A DNA stretch of 64,000 nucleotides from Vibrio syngnathi (lineage in GTDB: Bacteria > Pseudomonadota > Gammaproteobacteria > Enterobacterales > Vibrionaceae), in assembly GCF_002119525.1 (NCBI RefSeq), contig NZ_CP017916.1:1612001-1676000 (forward strand), read 5' to 3'. A model generated the notes under the pieces. The model ran no database searches. It was not told the origin of the DNA and worked only from the letters and a program-made list of their open reading frames with translations. Shown here piece by piece: positions 19,321 to 29,556 of the stretch (within the stretch, counting starts at the first letter, position 1; every line of letters starts with the position of its first letter). Position numbers and translations under genes: made by a program.

Positions 19321-20214
19321 ATGAACCAAAACGAAAATAAAAAAGAAACACTTGAATTCAACAAGCTTCAGAAACGTCTGAGACGAAATGTTGGAAATGC
19401 CATCGTTGACTACAACATGATCGAAGAGAATGACGTAGTAATGGCGTGCATTAGTGGCGGTAAAGATTCATTTGCGATGCTAGATATTTTGCTACGTTTA
19501 CGTGAAGCTGCACCTATCAAATTCGATGTTGTTGCCGTAAACCTAGACCAAAAACAACCTGGTTTTCCTGAGCACATTCTTCCTGAATACTTCGAAACTC
19601 TGAACATTCCTTACTACATCGTAGATAAAGATACGTACTCCGTAGTCAAAGAGAAAGTGCCAGAGGGTAAAACAACTTGTGGTCTATGTTCTCGTCTTCG
19701 TCGTGGTACTTTGTACTCGTTTGCAGAGAAAATTGGGGCGACTAAGATTGCTCTTGGCCACCACCTAGACGATATTGTAGAGACGATGTTCCTGAACATG
19801 TTCCACGGTGCACGCTTGAAAGCAATGCCGCCAAAATTGCGCTCTGATGATGGCCGTAACGTTGTTATTCGTCCACTGACTTATTGTCGTGAAACGGACT
19901 TAATCCAATACGCAGAGCACCTAGAGTTCCCAATCATTCCTTGTAACCTGTGTGGCTCTCAAGAGAACCTACAGCGCCAGAACATTAAAGCGATGTTGAT
20001 TGATTGGGATAAGAAGACGCCAGGTCGTGTTGAGAAGATCTTCAAGTCAATTCAGAACGTAAGTCCAAGCCAACTGGCTGACCGAGAACTGTTTGATTTC
20101 GTAAACCTTCCACTAGACCGTAGTGAAGATCGCAAGGCCTACGAATTCGAAGAAGCTGAAATTTCCTCATCAAATATTGATGAATCAATGTTCATCGACG
20201 TGACTAACGTATAA
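19321..20214 (+). CDS. ttcA: tRNA 2-thiocytidine(32) synthetase TtcA
   Basis: This enzyme thiolates cytidine 32 in certain tRNAs, using ATP and an iron-sulfur cluster. The 297-residue protein has the PP-loop SGGKDS (45-50) and the two CxxC pairs [10 protein letters not shown] and CNLCGSQ typical of TtcA. The ATG at 19321 has GAGAG just upstream and is preferred to the GTG at 19309. It is monocistronic, with a TATAAT at about 19252 as a possible -10. It converges with uspE on a shared hairpin terminator. The order ttcA-uspE-fnr resembles that in E. coli. Confidence 0.95.
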   Translation: MNQNENKKETLEFNKLQKRLRRNVGNAIVDYNMIEENDVVMACISGGKDSFAMLDILLRLREAAPIKFDVVAVNLDQKQPGFPEHILPEYFETLNIPYYIVDKDTYSVVKEKVPEGKTTCGLCSRLRRGTLYSFAEKIGATKIALGHHLDDIVETMFLNMFHGARLKAMPPKLRSDDGRNVVIRPLTYCRETDLIQYAEHLEFPIIPCNLCGSQENLQRQNIKAMLIDWDKKTPGRVEKIFKSIQNVSPSQLADRELFDFVNLPLDRSEDRKAYEFEEAEISSSNIDESMFIDVTNV

Positions 20215-20259
20215 CGAGATATTCGCGATTCTGTATTTGGAATGGCGGAAGATCTAAAT

Positions 20260-20295
20260 AAGAACGCCTCAAGCAGTGCTTGAGGCGTTCTTTTA
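20260..20295. terminator. Bidirectional terminator between ttcA and uspE
   Basis: There is a perfect 14-bp stem AAGAACGCCTCAAG/CTTGAGGCGTTCTT with a 5-nt loop. A T run follows on the plus side, and A-rich sequence (T-rich on the minus strand) flanks the other side. It lies between the two convergent genes. Confidence 0.85.
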
Positions 20296-20319
20296 TGATT
20301 TTAAATCAGCTATAGGGTA

Positions 20320-21270
20320 TTAACCTATAGACAAATTGGGATCAAGTGGACTTACGTAACCCGACGGTTTAAGAGCAAGTACGTCACAGTTAATCTTGTC
20401 GATTACATGTTCCGCAGTATTACCAATAAACACAGCAGACAATCCAGTACGGCCGGTTGTACCAAGAATCACCATAGCAGCGTTGTTTTCAGACGCGACA
20501 CGAGGAATAACATCTTCTGGCAAGCCTTGCTCAACAACAGTTTGCTCTTCACTCATACCGTGTTTCTGGCGCAACGCTTTCATCGCTGTTAAGTGATGAC
20601 CACGAACCGCGTCAGTGTAAGAGGTTGGGTCAAACTCTGGTAGCTCGATTGTGATATTAGCAGGTGTCACCGGATAAGCGTTTACCAATAGCGGCTCAGC
20701 ATCTAAACGACCTGTGATTTCAAGTAACCTGTCGACCATCGTATCATTGAGCTCTAAGTGAGCTTCGGTTTCAGAGCCTACATGAACTGAAGCGTAAATC
20801 TTCGCGTGTTCTGGCCAGAAATCATTTTTAACCAATAGCACTGGGCTAGGGCATTTTCTCAATAAGTGCCAGTCGGTAGGAGTAAAGATGACAGATTCTA
20901 AGGTATCGTGCTTACGCGTACCTTTGATTAGGATGTCATGCTCGCCACTGTAAACCTCTGCAATGATCGCTTCATACGGGCGGTTATGCCAAACCACTTG
21001 CACGTTAAATTCAATGGAATCATCAAGGTAAGGAGCCGCCACTTTATTCATCCAAATTTCACGTTGATGAATTACGCCTTTACGCATTGCGTCTCTTTCA
21101 TCGACAGAGAGCATAGACGTCATGTCATACGAGAAATCGTAGATCGATAAAAAGAAAGTGATGTGGCTTGTTGATGTGCTTTTCTTGGCAAGTTGGATAG
21201 CACGAACTAGAGCAGGTTGCTCATCGTGATTAATGTCTGCGACAACTAAAATTTTGTTATAGATACTCAT
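20320..21270 (-). CDS. uspE: Universal stress protein E
   Basis: This is a tandem universal stress protein involved in stress resistance and surface behaviour in enterobacteria. The 316-residue protein has two Usp domains (about 3-150 and 165-306). The second has the nucleotide-binding pattern GTTGRTGLSAVFIGNTAEHV. It lies 132 nt downstream of fnr on the same strand, the same arrangement as in E. coli. Confidence 0.92.
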   Translation of the reverse strand: MSIYNKILVVADINHDEQPALVRAIQLAKKSTSTSHITFFLSIYDFSYDMTSMLSVDERDAMRKGVIHQREIWMNKVAAPYLDDSIEFNVQVVWHNRPYEAIIAEVYSGEHDILIKGTRKHDTLESVIFTPTDWHLLRKCPSPVLLVKNDFWPEHAKIYASVHVGSETEAHLELNDTMVDRLLEITGRLDAEPLLVNAYPVTPANITIELPEFDPTSYTDAVRGHHLTAMKALRQKHGMSEEQTVVEQGLPEDVIPRVASENNAAMVILGTTGRTGLSAVFIGNTAEHVIDKINCDVLALKPSGYVSPLDPNLSIG

Positions 21271-21402
21271 AACTAAGCCTACTTTTCAGACCGAACATAT
21301 AAATAATGTAGCGTAGTTATGGAGAGAATAAGAGAAATATAAGAGGTTTTAAGAGAGAAACATGATGTAGCTCATTATTGAACTACATCATTGATATCTA
21401 GA

Positions 21403-22149
21403 CTATTCTTTTGAAACGCCAGCAAGTTCCATCAACGCATCGTGATCTTCGATAGTGATATATTTACCTTTAACGCTCAAGATATCTGCTTTTTGGAAGC
21501 GACCTAAAAGACGGCTAATTGTTTCAACAGTCAAACCAAGGTAGTTACCAATATCGCCACGAGTCATCGTTAGGCGAAACTCACGTGGGCTGAAGCCACG
21601 TTGAGAGAAACGAGTAGAAAGGTTGTAAAGGAATGCAGCAAGACGCTCTTCCGCGTTCTTCTTAGAAAGAAGCAGAATCATTTCTTGGTCACCTTTAATC
21701 TCATTACTCATCAGACGCATAATTTGCTGACGCAATTTAGGCATTTTTCCTGATAGGTCGTCGAGAATTTCGTATGGAATTTCACATACCATAGAAGTTT
21801 CTAACGCTTGTGCGAAACTAGGGTGCATGTCACCAGTAATCGCATCGAAGCCAACAAGATCGCCCGCTAGATGGAATGCAGTAATCTGCTCATCACCTTG
21901 CTCGGTAATAGTGTAGCTCTTGATCGTTCCAGAGCGAATAGCGTATAGAGATTTAAGCTCGTCACCGGCTTTAAATAACTCTTGGCCTTTTTGGATAGGC
22001 TTTTTTCTCTCAATGATCTGATCAAGTTGATCGAGTTCAGATTCATTCAAAGTAAACGGAATACAGAGCTGGCTAATACTACAATCCTGGCAATGGATCG
22101 CACAGCCGCCAGACTGAACACGTTTCGTCACAGGCTTTTCAGAAATCAT
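21403..22149 (-). CDS. fnr: Anaerobic regulator FNR
   Basis: This oxygen-sensing transcription factor switches on anaerobic respiration genes when its 4Fe-4S cluster is intact. The 248-residue protein has cysteines at 20, 23, 29 and 122, the same numbering as the E. coli cluster ligands. It has a cAMP-like sensor domain and a C-terminal helix-turn-helix with recognition sequence [12 protein letters not shown]. An FNR-like box 17-30 nt upstream suggests autoregulation. It lies between the cbb3 oxidase operon and uspE. Confidence 0.96.
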   Translation of the reverse strand: MISEKPVTKRVQSGGCAIHCQDCSISQLCIPFTLNESELDQLDQIIERKKPIQKGQELFKAGDELKSLYAIRSGTIKSYTITEQGDEQITAFHLAGDLVGFDAITGDMHPSFAQALETSMVCEIPYEILDDLSGKMPKLRQQIMRLMSNEIKGDQEMILLLSKKNAEERLAAFLYNLSTRFSQRGFSPREFRLTMTRGDIGNYLGLTVETISRLLGRFQKADILSVKGKYITIEDHDALMELAGVSKE

Positions 22150-22165
22150 AACAATCTTTCACTAT

Positions 22166-22179
22166 TTGATATACGTCAA
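22166..22179. promoter_or_regulatory. FNR box upstream of fnr
   Basis: TTGATATACGTCAA matches the FNR consensus TTGAT-N4-ATCAA with a single mismatch. It is centred 23 bp upstream of the fnr ATG, a position suited to repression of its own promoter. Confidence 0.65.
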
Positions 22180-22235
22180 TATTTTAGCATTCCTTAATCC
22201 TAAAGGGTAGTAAAAAAACCGGATTAAAGACGCCA

Positions 22236-22910
22236 CTATACGGTATAAATAATAAGCTGTAGCGCCATATAACCGGTATACAAGCCGTAAATGAGGATTA
22301 AAATTGCACCAAACTGGCGAAATAAGTCAGCTTGTTGCAGTTTTATGAGGAAATTTGCACCCATTCCAACCGTGAGCATCGCAGGAAGGGTTCCTAAACC
22401 GAAAGCAAGCATGATACCCGCTCCGTTATACCAACTTCCTGATACGGCTGCCCAAGTCAACATAGAATAAACAAGGCCACATGGTAACCAGCCCCAAATG
22501 AAACCAAATGGTAGAGCGTGGCTAGGGTGCTTTAAGGGTAGAAATGATTTACCTAAAGGAGAGATGTAGCGCCATAGCTTCTGTCCAACCTTTTCAAAGA
22601 ACAACAAGCCGAACCACCACTTACCGATATACAAACCCAAGACGATCATAAAGCCAGCAGCAAATAACCGCAGCCAACCTAGCAAAGCATTGAGATCGCT
22701 CAACTGACCTATCGATGAGATTGCACCACCAATAACACCGCCAATCACGGCGTAGCTTAGTAAGCGTCCTAGGTTATAAAGCAGGGGAATGACAGGGGAA
22801 GGTTTACTGTTGCCAATTGAAAGCAGCGATGCAATGCCACCACACATTCCCATGCAGTGACCTGCGCCAATCAACCCAACAACAAAGGCTCCGATCCAAT
22901 CAGGCGTCAT
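22236..22910 (-). CDS. TauE/SafE (DsbD_2-like) family membrane protein of the cbb3 assembly cluster
   Basis: This 224-residue protein has about six membrane segments. It begins with a metal-binding-looking motif HCMGMCGG (residues 18-25), and a second small-residue helix pair contains WGWLPCGLVY. Proteins of this type occur beside ccoS in many gammaproteobacteria and are annotated as sulfite exporter TauE/SafE or cytochrome c biogenesis-like. A role in copper handling for cbb3 oxidase is an inference from the motif and position. It overlaps ccoS by 11 nt, so it is part of the cco operon. Confidence 0.8.
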   Translation of the reverse strand: MTPDWIGAFVVGLIGAGHCMGMCGGIASLLSIGNSKPSPVIPLLYNLGRLLSYAVIGGVIGGAISSIGQLSDLNALLGWLRLFAAGFMIVLGLYIGKWWFGLLFFEKVGQKLWRYISPLGKSFLPLKHPSHALPFGFIWGWLPCGLVYSMLTWAAVSGSWYNGAGIMLAFGLGTLPAMLTVGMGANFLIKLQQADLFRQFGAILILIYGLYTGYMALQLIIYTV

Positions 22911-23136
22911 CGTTCTTTTTGTCTAAGTTAGTTTGGTTTTCTACGTTAGCTTGCTCGGTCTTAACCGGTTTACTCTCAGAATGATGATGAGCATTAGTGT
23001 CTTCATCAAACAGAATATTGTGGCCTTGACGCTCAAGGTCTTCAAACTGTTCGCTCTTAACGGCCCATAGAAAGATACCGACAGCGATGCACACAAGTAC
23101 GATCGCAATTGGAATAAGTATGTATAAACTTTCCAT
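22900..23136 (-). CDS. ccoS: cbb3 oxidase maturation protein CcoS
   Basis: This small single-TM protein is required for cofactor insertion into cbb3 oxidase. It has 78 residues: an N-terminal helix (LYILIPIAIVLVCIAVGIFLWAV), the conserved SEQFEDLERQGHNILFDED segment typical of CcoS, and then a hydrophilic tail. Its start touches the ccoI stop, and its end overlaps the next gene. Confidence 0.9.
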   Translation of the reverse strand: MESLYILIPIAIVLVCIAVGIFLWAVKSEQFEDLERQGHNILFDEDTNAHHHSESKPVKTEQANVENQTNLDKKNDDA

Positions 23137-25508
23137 TATTTACCTTGCTCTTTTAAAAGCCTTAACGAGTTAGACACAACAATAATAGAGCTAGCAGACA
23201 TGCCAACAACAGCAATGTATGGAGCAACCAAACCAGCAACGGCCAATGGAAGAATAAGTAAGTTATACCCCAACGACCACGCTAAGTTTTCACGGATTAT
23301 CTTACGCGTTTTAAGCGCCAATGTACGAGATTTAAGTAATCTATCGAGTTTATCACCCAATAACACCATATCCGCTGAGGCTTTTGCCACGTCGGTACCG
23401 CCACCCATCGCAACCGAAAGGTGTGCACCTGCAAGAATAGGCGCATCGTTAATACCGTCACCAACCATCATGGTGATATCACTTGCGTCTCTAGAGTTCA
23501 GATACGCCAGTTTGTCTTCCGGCTTTGCGTTAGCAACAATGTCAGTAATGCCGATCTCTTCAGCAACAGGTTTCGCGTTAATTAAAGAATCGCCAGTCAG
23601 CAGCGTGGTTTTGATTCCCGCTTCTTTGAATTGCTTAATGAACTCGATACTTTCTTTACGAATAGGGTCTTCATAAGTGAATGTTGCGATATGTCGACCA
23701 GACATCGACAAGTAAATACCATTGCTTTCGGACGGCTGAGCTTCACCTAGAATGAACTCACTACTACCAATCGCCACTTCTTGCCCATTCCACTCGCCTG
23801 TAATGCCCGAACCAATCACGTTGTTCACCGACTCGACTTCGATATCATCTGAAGTATGAGTTTTGAACGCTTTCGCAATAGGGTGGTTAGCATGTTGCTC
23901 TAGGCTCGCCGCTACTTTCAAACAGGTGTATTTATCAAGTTCGGCGAAGGTTTCGACTTGGCTGATACGAATATCACCCTCGGTCAATGTACCTGTTTTA
24001 TCTATGATCAAGTGATTCACTTTACACAAGGTTTCAAACACATGGCCTTTGCGCAGCAAGATGCCGAAGTTACCCATACGAGAGGTTGAACACGTAATCG
24101 CGGTTGGCGTTGCAAGCGAGAGAGCACAAGGGCAGGTCGCCACTAATACTGAAAGCATGATCCAGAAAGCATCTTCTGGTCTAGTTTGATGCCAGTAGAA
24201 CCAAGTACCAAATGAGATAATTAAGATAACTGCGACAAAGTATCGAGCCACCACATCGGCGATTTCAGCGATGCGTGGTTTTGATAGCTGCGCTTCATCT
24301 TGTAGACGAACGATATTGGAAATCACTGAATCCGCTTTTGAGGTCATCACTTCCAATTCAAACGATTCATCACCATTCAATGTACCAGCAAAGACGGTAT
24401 CGCCTTCATTCTTAACCACATGAATCGATTCGCCAGTCAGCATCGATTCATCAATATGAACTCTACCAGACAGTACTTTACCATCCGCAGGGATATGTTC
24501 ACCGGGTAGAACCCGAATCTGATCGCCGACTTTCAATGTTTTAACTGGGACTTGTTCACCGTCTAATGTTGTCGCCATAGCTGGAACCAGCTTAAGCAGG
24601 TTACCACTCGCGGCGGCTGCTTTACGACGAGCGCGCATTTCAAGGAAACGCCCCAGTAATAGGAAGAAGGTGAACATCGAGATAGATTCAAAGAACACTT
24701 CGCCTTTTTCGGTTACCGTCGCCACCAAACTTGCAACGTAGGCAAACAACAAAGCTATCGACACGGGTACATCCATACCCAATGTTCGGCCTTTGATACT
24801 ACGCCAGGCGTTAATATAGAAAGGTAATGCAGAGTAGAGCAGAACCGGTGTTGCAAAGATTAAGCTCACCCAACGGAAGTAGCTTTTGAATTCGGGCTCT
24901 AGGTTACCAAAGACTTCAAGATAAAGCGCCACAGCCAGCATCATGACCTGCATGGTTGCTAGCCCAGCTACACCAAGACGATAAAGGTAGTTCTTCATCG
25001 AACGATGATAAGCGGCTTCTTGTTGATCAGCCTCGAATGGTGCAGCTTTGTAGCCCAACCTATGAATCGCGGATAGCAATTCGCTCAGTTTGACCTGAGT
25101 GTTGTCCCAACTGAGCAGAGCACGGTTGGTCGTGGTATTAACACGAATACTCACAACGCCAAGCTTTGAAGAAACTTGCTTCTCAATAAGCCAGGCACAA
25201 GCCGCACAAGAGACGCCTTCTAGTGACAATGTCACCTCAGAGGTGTTTTCAGAGTTACGAACGAACTCAAGTTGAACATCTTCATTGTCATAATGGCTAA
25301 GAGCCAGAAGTTGCTCTGGCACCAAGTCGGCTTTTTCAGCCGGGGCAGTACGGTATTGGTAATAAGAGACCAAACCGCTATCTATGATTGTCTGGGCTAC
25401 GGTTTCGCAACCCGGACAACACATCGGACGAACCGATCCTAAAATTTCCACTTTAAAATCCGTTTCCGCTGGTACATCTTCACCGCAGTGATAACAGGAT
25501 TCACACAT
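23136..25508 (-). CDS. ccoI: Copper-transporting P1B ATPase for cbb3 oxidase assembly (CcoI)
   Basis: This ATPase pumps copper across the inner membrane for the CuB site of cbb3 oxidase. The 790-residue protein has an N-terminal cysteine region (CYHCGE, CCPGC), a heavy-metal domain motif GVSCAACAW, the membrane CPC motif (ATCPCALSL), phosphorylation motif DKTGTLTEG, and VGDGINDAP. Length and the N-terminal cysteine domain fit the CopA2/FixI subgroup rather than general copper efflux CopA. It lies between ccoH (5 nt gap) and ccoS. Confidence 0.94.
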   Translation of the reverse strand: MCESCYHCGEDVPAETDFKVEILGSVRPMCCPGCETVAQTIIDSGLVSYYQYRTAPAEKADLVPEQLLALSHYDNEDVQLEFVRNSENTSEVTLSLEGVSCAACAWLIEKQVSSKLGVVSIRVNTTTNRALLSWDNTQVKLSELLSAIHRLGYKAAPFEADQQEAAYHRSMKNYLYRLGVAGLATMQVMMLAVALYLEVFGNLEPEFKSYFRWVSLIFATPVLLYSALPFYINAWRSIKGRTLGMDVPVSIALLFAYVASLVATVTEKGEVFFESISMFTFFLLLGRFLEMRARRKAAAASGNLLKLVPAMATTLDGEQVPVKTLKVGDQIRVLPGEHIPADGKVLSGRVHIDESMLTGESIHVVKNEGDTVFAGTLNGDESFELEVMTSKADSVISNIVRLQDEAQLSKPRIAEIADVVARYFVAVILIISFGTWFYWHQTRPEDAFWIMLSVLVATCPCALSLATPTAITCSTSRMGNFGILLRKGHVFETLCKVNHLIIDKTGTLTEGDIRISQVETFAELDKYTCLKVAASLEQHANHPIAKAFKTHTSDDIEVESVNNVIGSGITGEWNGQEVAIGSSEFILGEAQPSESNGIYLSMSGRHIATFTYEDPIRKESIEFIKQFKEAGIKTTLLTGDSLINAKPVAEEIGITDIVANAKPEDKLAYLNSRDASDITMMVGDGINDAPILAGAHLSVAMGGGTDVAKASADMVLLGDKLDRLLKSRTLALKTRKIIRENLAWSLGYNLLILPLAVAGLVAPYIAVVGMSASSIIVVSNSLRLLKEQGK

Positions 25509-25513
25509 AAGCT

Positions 25514-25993
25514 TTAGTTCGTTAGTTGAGTAGGAGTATCAATAGGGAAGTTCATGCGACCTTGCACTAACCATTCAGAATCATGCGGAGAAAGCTCAAT
25601 AAACCATGGTCCTTGCATTTCGTGATCCAAAGTCATGGTGTAGTTGCCTTTCGCATCTGCTGTCAGTAGTTGAGTGAAATCGCGGTCAGGCAGCGTTCTG
25701 TGAACAAACATTGCGTTAATCGCAGGGAAATGATCAAGTTTACCTTTCTCAAGAGTAATGATAACGGAGTTACCTTTCTCATTAACTGAAGCTGAAAGGC
25801 CGAGTTCCTTTGCAATATTTACTTTTGAAATGTCGACATTAATGCCTTTTCCTTTTTTATAGTAATCCTCAGTCACTAAGTCTACAGAGTTCTGTGTGAA
25901 CACAATAACCGTCATGATGGTCCAAATAACTACTGTCGCTGGCAACGCGATTAAGAACCACGGCCAAAACTGTTTATACCAAGGCTTTACCAT
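25514..25993 (-). CDS. ccoH: FixH/CcoH cbb3 oxidase assembly protein
   Basis: This 159-residue protein has one N-terminal membrane segment (FWPWFLIALPATVVIWTIMTVIVF), then the family element DLVTEDYYKKGKGIN and a periplasmic beta domain. It is needed for stable cbb3 assembly in other bacteria. A 10-bp hairpin separates it from ccoP. CcoG, often present before ccoH, is not in this cluster. Confidence 0.88.
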   Translation of the reverse strand: MVKPWYKQFWPWFLIALPATVVIWTIMTVIVFTQNSVDLVTEDYYKKGKGINVDISKVNIAKELGLSASVNEKGNSVIITLEKGKLDHFPAINAMFVHRTLPDRDFTQLLTADAKGNYTMTLDHEMQGPWFIELSPHDSEWLVQGRMNFPIDTPTQLTN

Positions 25994-26045
25994 AAAAAAG
26001 ATCTCAAAAAAGAATAAAAAGAAGGGGTTATAAAATAAAGGAAAG

Positions 26046-26068
26046 ACAGCCTCTTAGAAAGAGGCTGT
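26046..26068 (-). terminator. Hairpin between ccoP and ccoH
   Basis: There is a perfect 10-bp stem ACAGCCTCTT/AAGAGGCTGT with a 3-nt loop. It is followed on the minus strand by CTTTCCTTTATTTTA. It may partly terminate or mark a processing end, lowering assembly genes relative to ccoNOQP. Confidence 0.6.
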
Positions 26069-26078
26069 TATTGAAATG

Positions 26079-27053
26079 TTACTTATTATCTGAGTTGCTT
26101 AAGCTCCACACGTATGATGAAACCAGTTGTACTTTATCCTCGCCTAGAATGTCTTTCCAAGCAGGCATAACGCCAGAGCGTCCGTACATTACTGTTTCCG
26201 TCACAGCAGCGCGAGAATCGCCAAACAACCAATCGCGGTCGGTCAGGTCAGGTGCACCTACAGCAGGGTTACCTTTACCGTCTGTACCGTGACATGCAGC
26301 ACATACAACAAAGCGTGCTTTACCTGCTTCAGCTTCACGAGCATTCACACTACGTCCAGAAAGGCTAAGCGTGTAGCTAACCACTTCTTTAACGCCTTGC
26401 TCACCAAGTGCATCTTTCCAGCCAGGCATTTGGCCAACACGACCATGCATGATTGTTGTCACGATAGCTTGTGGTTCACCACCATATAGCCACGCGTCAT
26501 CAGTTAGGTTAGGAAAACCTTTTTGACCACGAGCATCAGAGCCGTGACACTGAGAACAGTTTTGCAAGAATAAACGTTGGCCCACTTTAATTGCGTCAGC
26601 ATCTGATGCAATGTCAGGGACAGAACGTAAACCATTTTCGTCGTGAGCTAGCTTTTTGAATGCTTCACCAAAGTAGGTGTTTGCGTCATCAAGCTCTTTC
26701 GCGTACTCGTCTAACTGTTTGTTCGCTTGAGCTGCAGCAATTGAAGAACGAGACTCTTCAATACTACGAACTTCTTGGTTTGAACTTGTCCAACCTAGTA
26801 GACCTTTAAAGTTGCCAAGGCCTGGGTAAAGAGCAAGGTAAACCGCTGCAAACACAATCGTACTGATGAAAAGGTATGTCCACCATTTTGGTAGTGGGTT
26901 GTTAAGCTCACGAATACCATCGTATTCATGGCCCATATCATGACCTTCTTCTACGCCAGTTCGATCTTTAAAACACCAACGAAGCAAGACAGCACAACCA
27001 ATTAGGGTACCAATCGTAATCGCACTAACCCAGATACTCCAGAATGTACTCAT
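26079..27053 (-). CDS. ccoP: cbb3 cytochrome c oxidase diheme subunit CcoP
   Basis: This membrane-anchored cytochrome c passes electrons to CcoO and CcoN. The 324-residue protein has N-terminal membrane segments (WSIWVSAITIGTLIGCAVLL and YLFISTIVFAAVYLALY) and two heme c sites, CSQCH and CAACH, each with a downstream Met ligand region (GQMPGW, GVMPAW). The start overlaps the ccoQ stop in TAATG. Confidence 0.95.
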   Translation of the reverse strand: MSTFWSIWVSAITIGTLIGCAVLLRWCFKDRTGVEEGHDMGHEYDGIRELNNPLPKWWTYLFISTIVFAAVYLALYPGLGNFKGLLGWTSSNQEVRSIEESRSSIAAAQANKQLDEYAKELDDANTYFGEAFKKLAHDENGLRSVPDIASDADAIKVGQRLFLQNCSQCHGSDARGQKGFPNLTDDAWLYGGEPQAIVTTIMHGRVGQMPGWKDALGEQGVKEVVSYTLSLSGRSVNAREAEAGKARFVVCAACHGTDGKGNPAVGAPDLTDRDWLFGDSRAAVTETVMYGRSGVMPAWKDILGEDKVQLVSSYVWSLSNSDNK

Positions 27054-27229
27054 TACTTTGTCACTCCTTGATTTTTAGAACTTGTTGCCGGCTCGTCGTC
27101 TGCAAACACTAGGTTCGCATCTTCGTCGAAACGTGATTTACGATTCTTGCCGTATGCCCACCAAACGATGCCGATGAAGCAAGCAAAAACAGTAACGGTC
27201 CAAACACTTTGAAATGTAATAACGTCCAT
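27053..27229 (-). CDS. ccoQ: cbb3 oxidase small subunit CcoQ
   Basis: This 58-residue single-TM protein reads MDVITFQSVWTV at the start, then a helix through FACFIGIVWWAYG, then KNRKSRFDEDANLVF, the typical CcoQ/FixQ layout. It ends in TAATG shared with ccoP and starts 9 nt after ccoO. It is the fourth structural gene of the oxidase. Confidence 0.92.
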   Translation of the reverse strand: MDVITFQSVWTVTVFACFIGIVWWAYGKNRKSRFDEDANLVFADDEPATSSKNQGVTK

Positions 27230-27238
27230 AATTATTCC

Positions 27239-27859
27239 TTATTTCATTGCGTGGCCAAGCGATTGAAGGTAAGCGATGATTGCATCCATCTCTGTTTTTC
27301 CTTCAACATCTTGTTTAGCGTTAGCAATTTGTTCGTCTGTGTAAGGAACACCAAACTGATTACGGAAGAGTTCAAGCTTCTGTTGAGTCAATTTGCCATC
27401 AAGTACATTTTCAGCAAGCCATGGGAAACCAGGCATGTTTGATTCAGGAACAAGTTCACGAGGGTCGATAAGGTGAACACGGTGCCACTCATCAGAGTAA
27501 CGATCACCAACACGCGCTAGATCAGGACCAGTACGCTTAGAACCCCATAGGAATGGGTGTTCCCAAACGCTTTCGCCAGCTACAGAGTAGTGACCGTAAC
27601 GTTCAGTTTCAGAGCGGAAAGGACGAATCATTTGGCTGTGACATACGTTACAACCTTCGCGGATATAAATATCACGACCTTCCATTTCCAGAGCAGAGTA
27701 AACGCGTAGGTTTTCTACAGGTTCAGTCGTCTGCTTTTGGAAAATAAGAGGGGTAATTTCTACTAAAGCACCAAAACTGATAGCAATAACGATCAAGATC
27801 GCCAGTAGGCCAACGTTCTTCTCTACCAACTCATGGCGATTATTTGAATTTGAGCTCAT
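27239..27859 (-). CDS. ccoO: cbb3 cytochrome c oxidase monoheme subunit CcoO
   Basis: This 206-residue membrane-anchored cytochrome c has one N-terminal helix ([20 protein letters not shown]), a heme site [15 protein letters not shown], and the axial Met in ESNMPGFPW. It starts 11 nt after ccoN in the ccoNOQP operon. Confidence 0.95.
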   Translation of the reverse strand: MSSNSNNRHELVEKNVGLLAILIVIAISFGALVEITPLIFQKQTTEPVENLRVYSALEMEGRDIYIREGCNVCHSQMIRPFRSETERYGHYSVAGESVWEHPFLWGSKRTGPDLARVGDRYSDEWHRVHLIDPRELVPESNMPGFPWLAENVLDGKLTQQKLELFRNQFGVPYTDEQIANAKQDVEGKTEMDAIIAYLQSLGHAMK

Positions 27860-27870
27860 TCTAAATCTCC

Positions 27871-29298
27871 TTAAGCCGGTTGAGGGATAGCTTTAAGGCT
27901 ATCTTTAGGTGCAGAAACAGTTTTGTACGTGTTGTATGCCATTAAGAACATACCAGATAGGAAGATGAAGCCCCCTAAGAAACGTACAAAGTAGAACGGG
28001 TAAGATGCTTCTACAGATTCAACGAAGCTGTAAGTTAATGTACCGTCAGAGTTAACCGCACGCCACATCAGGCCTTGCATCACACCAGAGATCCACATTG
28101 CAACAATGTAGAAAACCGTACCAATCGTTGCTAACCAGAAGTGAACATTGATTAGAGATACAGAGTACATACGCTCTTGACCAAATAGTTTAGGAACTAA
28201 GTGGTAAACCGAACCGATAGAAACCATCGCAACCCAACCTAGCGCACCAGAGTGAACGTGACCGATAGTCCAGTCCGTGTAGTGAGACAGTGCGTTAACC
28301 GTTTTGATTGCCATCATTGGGCCTTCGAAAGTCGACATGCCGTAGAATGATAGAGAAACGATTAGGAAACGTAGGATAGGGTCGTAGCGTAGCTTATGCC
28401 ACGCACCAGATAGAGTCATAATACCGTTGATCATGCCACCCCAAGATGGAGCAAACAGAACCAAAGACATAACCATACCTAGAGACTGAGTCCAGTCTGG
28501 AAGTGCTGTGTAGTGTAGGTGGTGAGGACCAGCCCAAATATACAGAGACACAAGAGCCCAGAAGTGAACAATCGACAAACGGTAAGAGTAAACAGGGCGA
28601 CCAGCTTGTTTAGGAACGAAGTAATACATCATACCTAGGAAACCAGCTGTCAATAGGAAGCCTACCGCATTGTGTCCGTACCACCATTGCACCATTGCAT
28701 CGATCGCACCGGAATAAATCGAGTACGATTTAAACGCAGATACAGGAACAGCCAGGCTGTTAACGATGTGCAACACGGCAACCGTGATGATGAAGGCTCC
28801 GAAGAACCAGTTAGCTACATAAATGTGCGATGTCTTACGCTTAATCATGGTTCCGAAGAACACGACCGCATAAGCTACCCACACAAGAGTAATAGCAATA
28901 TCGATTGGCCATTCAAGTTCTGCGTATTCTTTACCAGAGGTTAAACCCAACGGTAAAGTAATTGCAGCGGACAGGATAATCGCTTGCCAACCCCAAAAGG
29001 TAAAGGCTACGAGAGGGCCACCAAAGAGACGCGTCTGACAGGTACGTTGCACAACATAATATGATGTTGCAAACAGCGCACTTGTACCGAACGCAAAAAT
29101 AACCGCATTAGTATGCAGGGGACGTAAACGACTGTACGTCAGCCACGGCGTATCAAAGTTTAGCTGTGGCCAAACTAATTGAGCGGCAATCAAAACACCA
29201 ACGCCCATACCGACAATACCCCACAAAATTGTAACGAGGGTAAATTGACGGACGACCGTATAGTTGTAGTTTTGTTCAAGCTGCTTTTCTTGGCTCAT
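27871..29298 (-). CDS. ccoN: cbb3 cytochrome c oxidase catalytic subunit CcoN
   Basis: This is the heme-copper oxidase core that reduces O2 at low oxygen. The 475-residue protein has about 12 membrane segments. Metal ligands are recognisable in [10 protein letters not shown] (heme b), [10 protein letters not shown] (CuB) and [16 protein letters not shown] (CuB/heme b3 region). GGAAG lies 7 nt before the ATG at 29298, which is preferred to the ATG at 29304. It heads the cco operon, and the nearby fnr gene suggests oxygen control. Only a half-match to an FNR site is seen upstream. Confidence 0.95.
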   Translation of the reverse strand: MSQEKQLEQNYNYTVVRQFTLVTILWGIVGMGVGVLIAAQLVWPQLNFDTPWLTYSRLRPLHTNAVIFAFGTSALFATSYYVVQRTCQTRLFGGPLVAFTFWGWQAIILSAAITLPLGLTSGKEYAELEWPIDIAITLVWVAYAVVFFGTMIKRKTSHIYVANWFFGAFIITVAVLHIVNSLAVPVSAFKSYSIYSGAIDAMVQWWYGHNAVGFLLTAGFLGMMYYFVPKQAGRPVYSYRLSIVHFWALVSLYIWAGPHHLHYTALPDWTQSLGMVMSLVLFAPSWGGMINGIMTLSGAWHKLRYDPILRFLIVSLSFYGMSTFEGPMMAIKTVNALSHYTDWTIGHVHSGALGWVAMVSIGSVYHLVPKLFGQERMYSVSLINVHFWLATIGTVFYIVAMWISGVMQGLMWRAVNSDGTLTYSFVESVEASYPFYFVRFLGGFIFLSGMFLMAYNTYKTVSAPKDSLKAIPQPA

Positions 29299-29556
29299 TT
29301 GCATGCTTCCAATTTCTTATTTACTACACTTTACTTCCAACACGACTCACGTCGTAATGCCACCCAAATTAGAAAAGGAAATTCAGCCTATTCAGAGCTT
29401 TATTTCCACTTGCTGATTTTAAAAAAAAGTGGCATTTTCAACGCGACACTATACTTGAATTAACAAATCAATGACAGAGTAGTAACCTTACGCTTGGTCT
29501 GGAATTGGATTTTTATTTAAAAACTTTGAACTTTGTAACAAGGAGTAAAGATTATA

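Noticed and set aside
29299..29556. FNR box in front of ccoN
   Set aside because: TTGAT and ATTCAA halves are present around 29453-29470, but the spacing is too long and only one half matches the consensus. I do not list it as a site.
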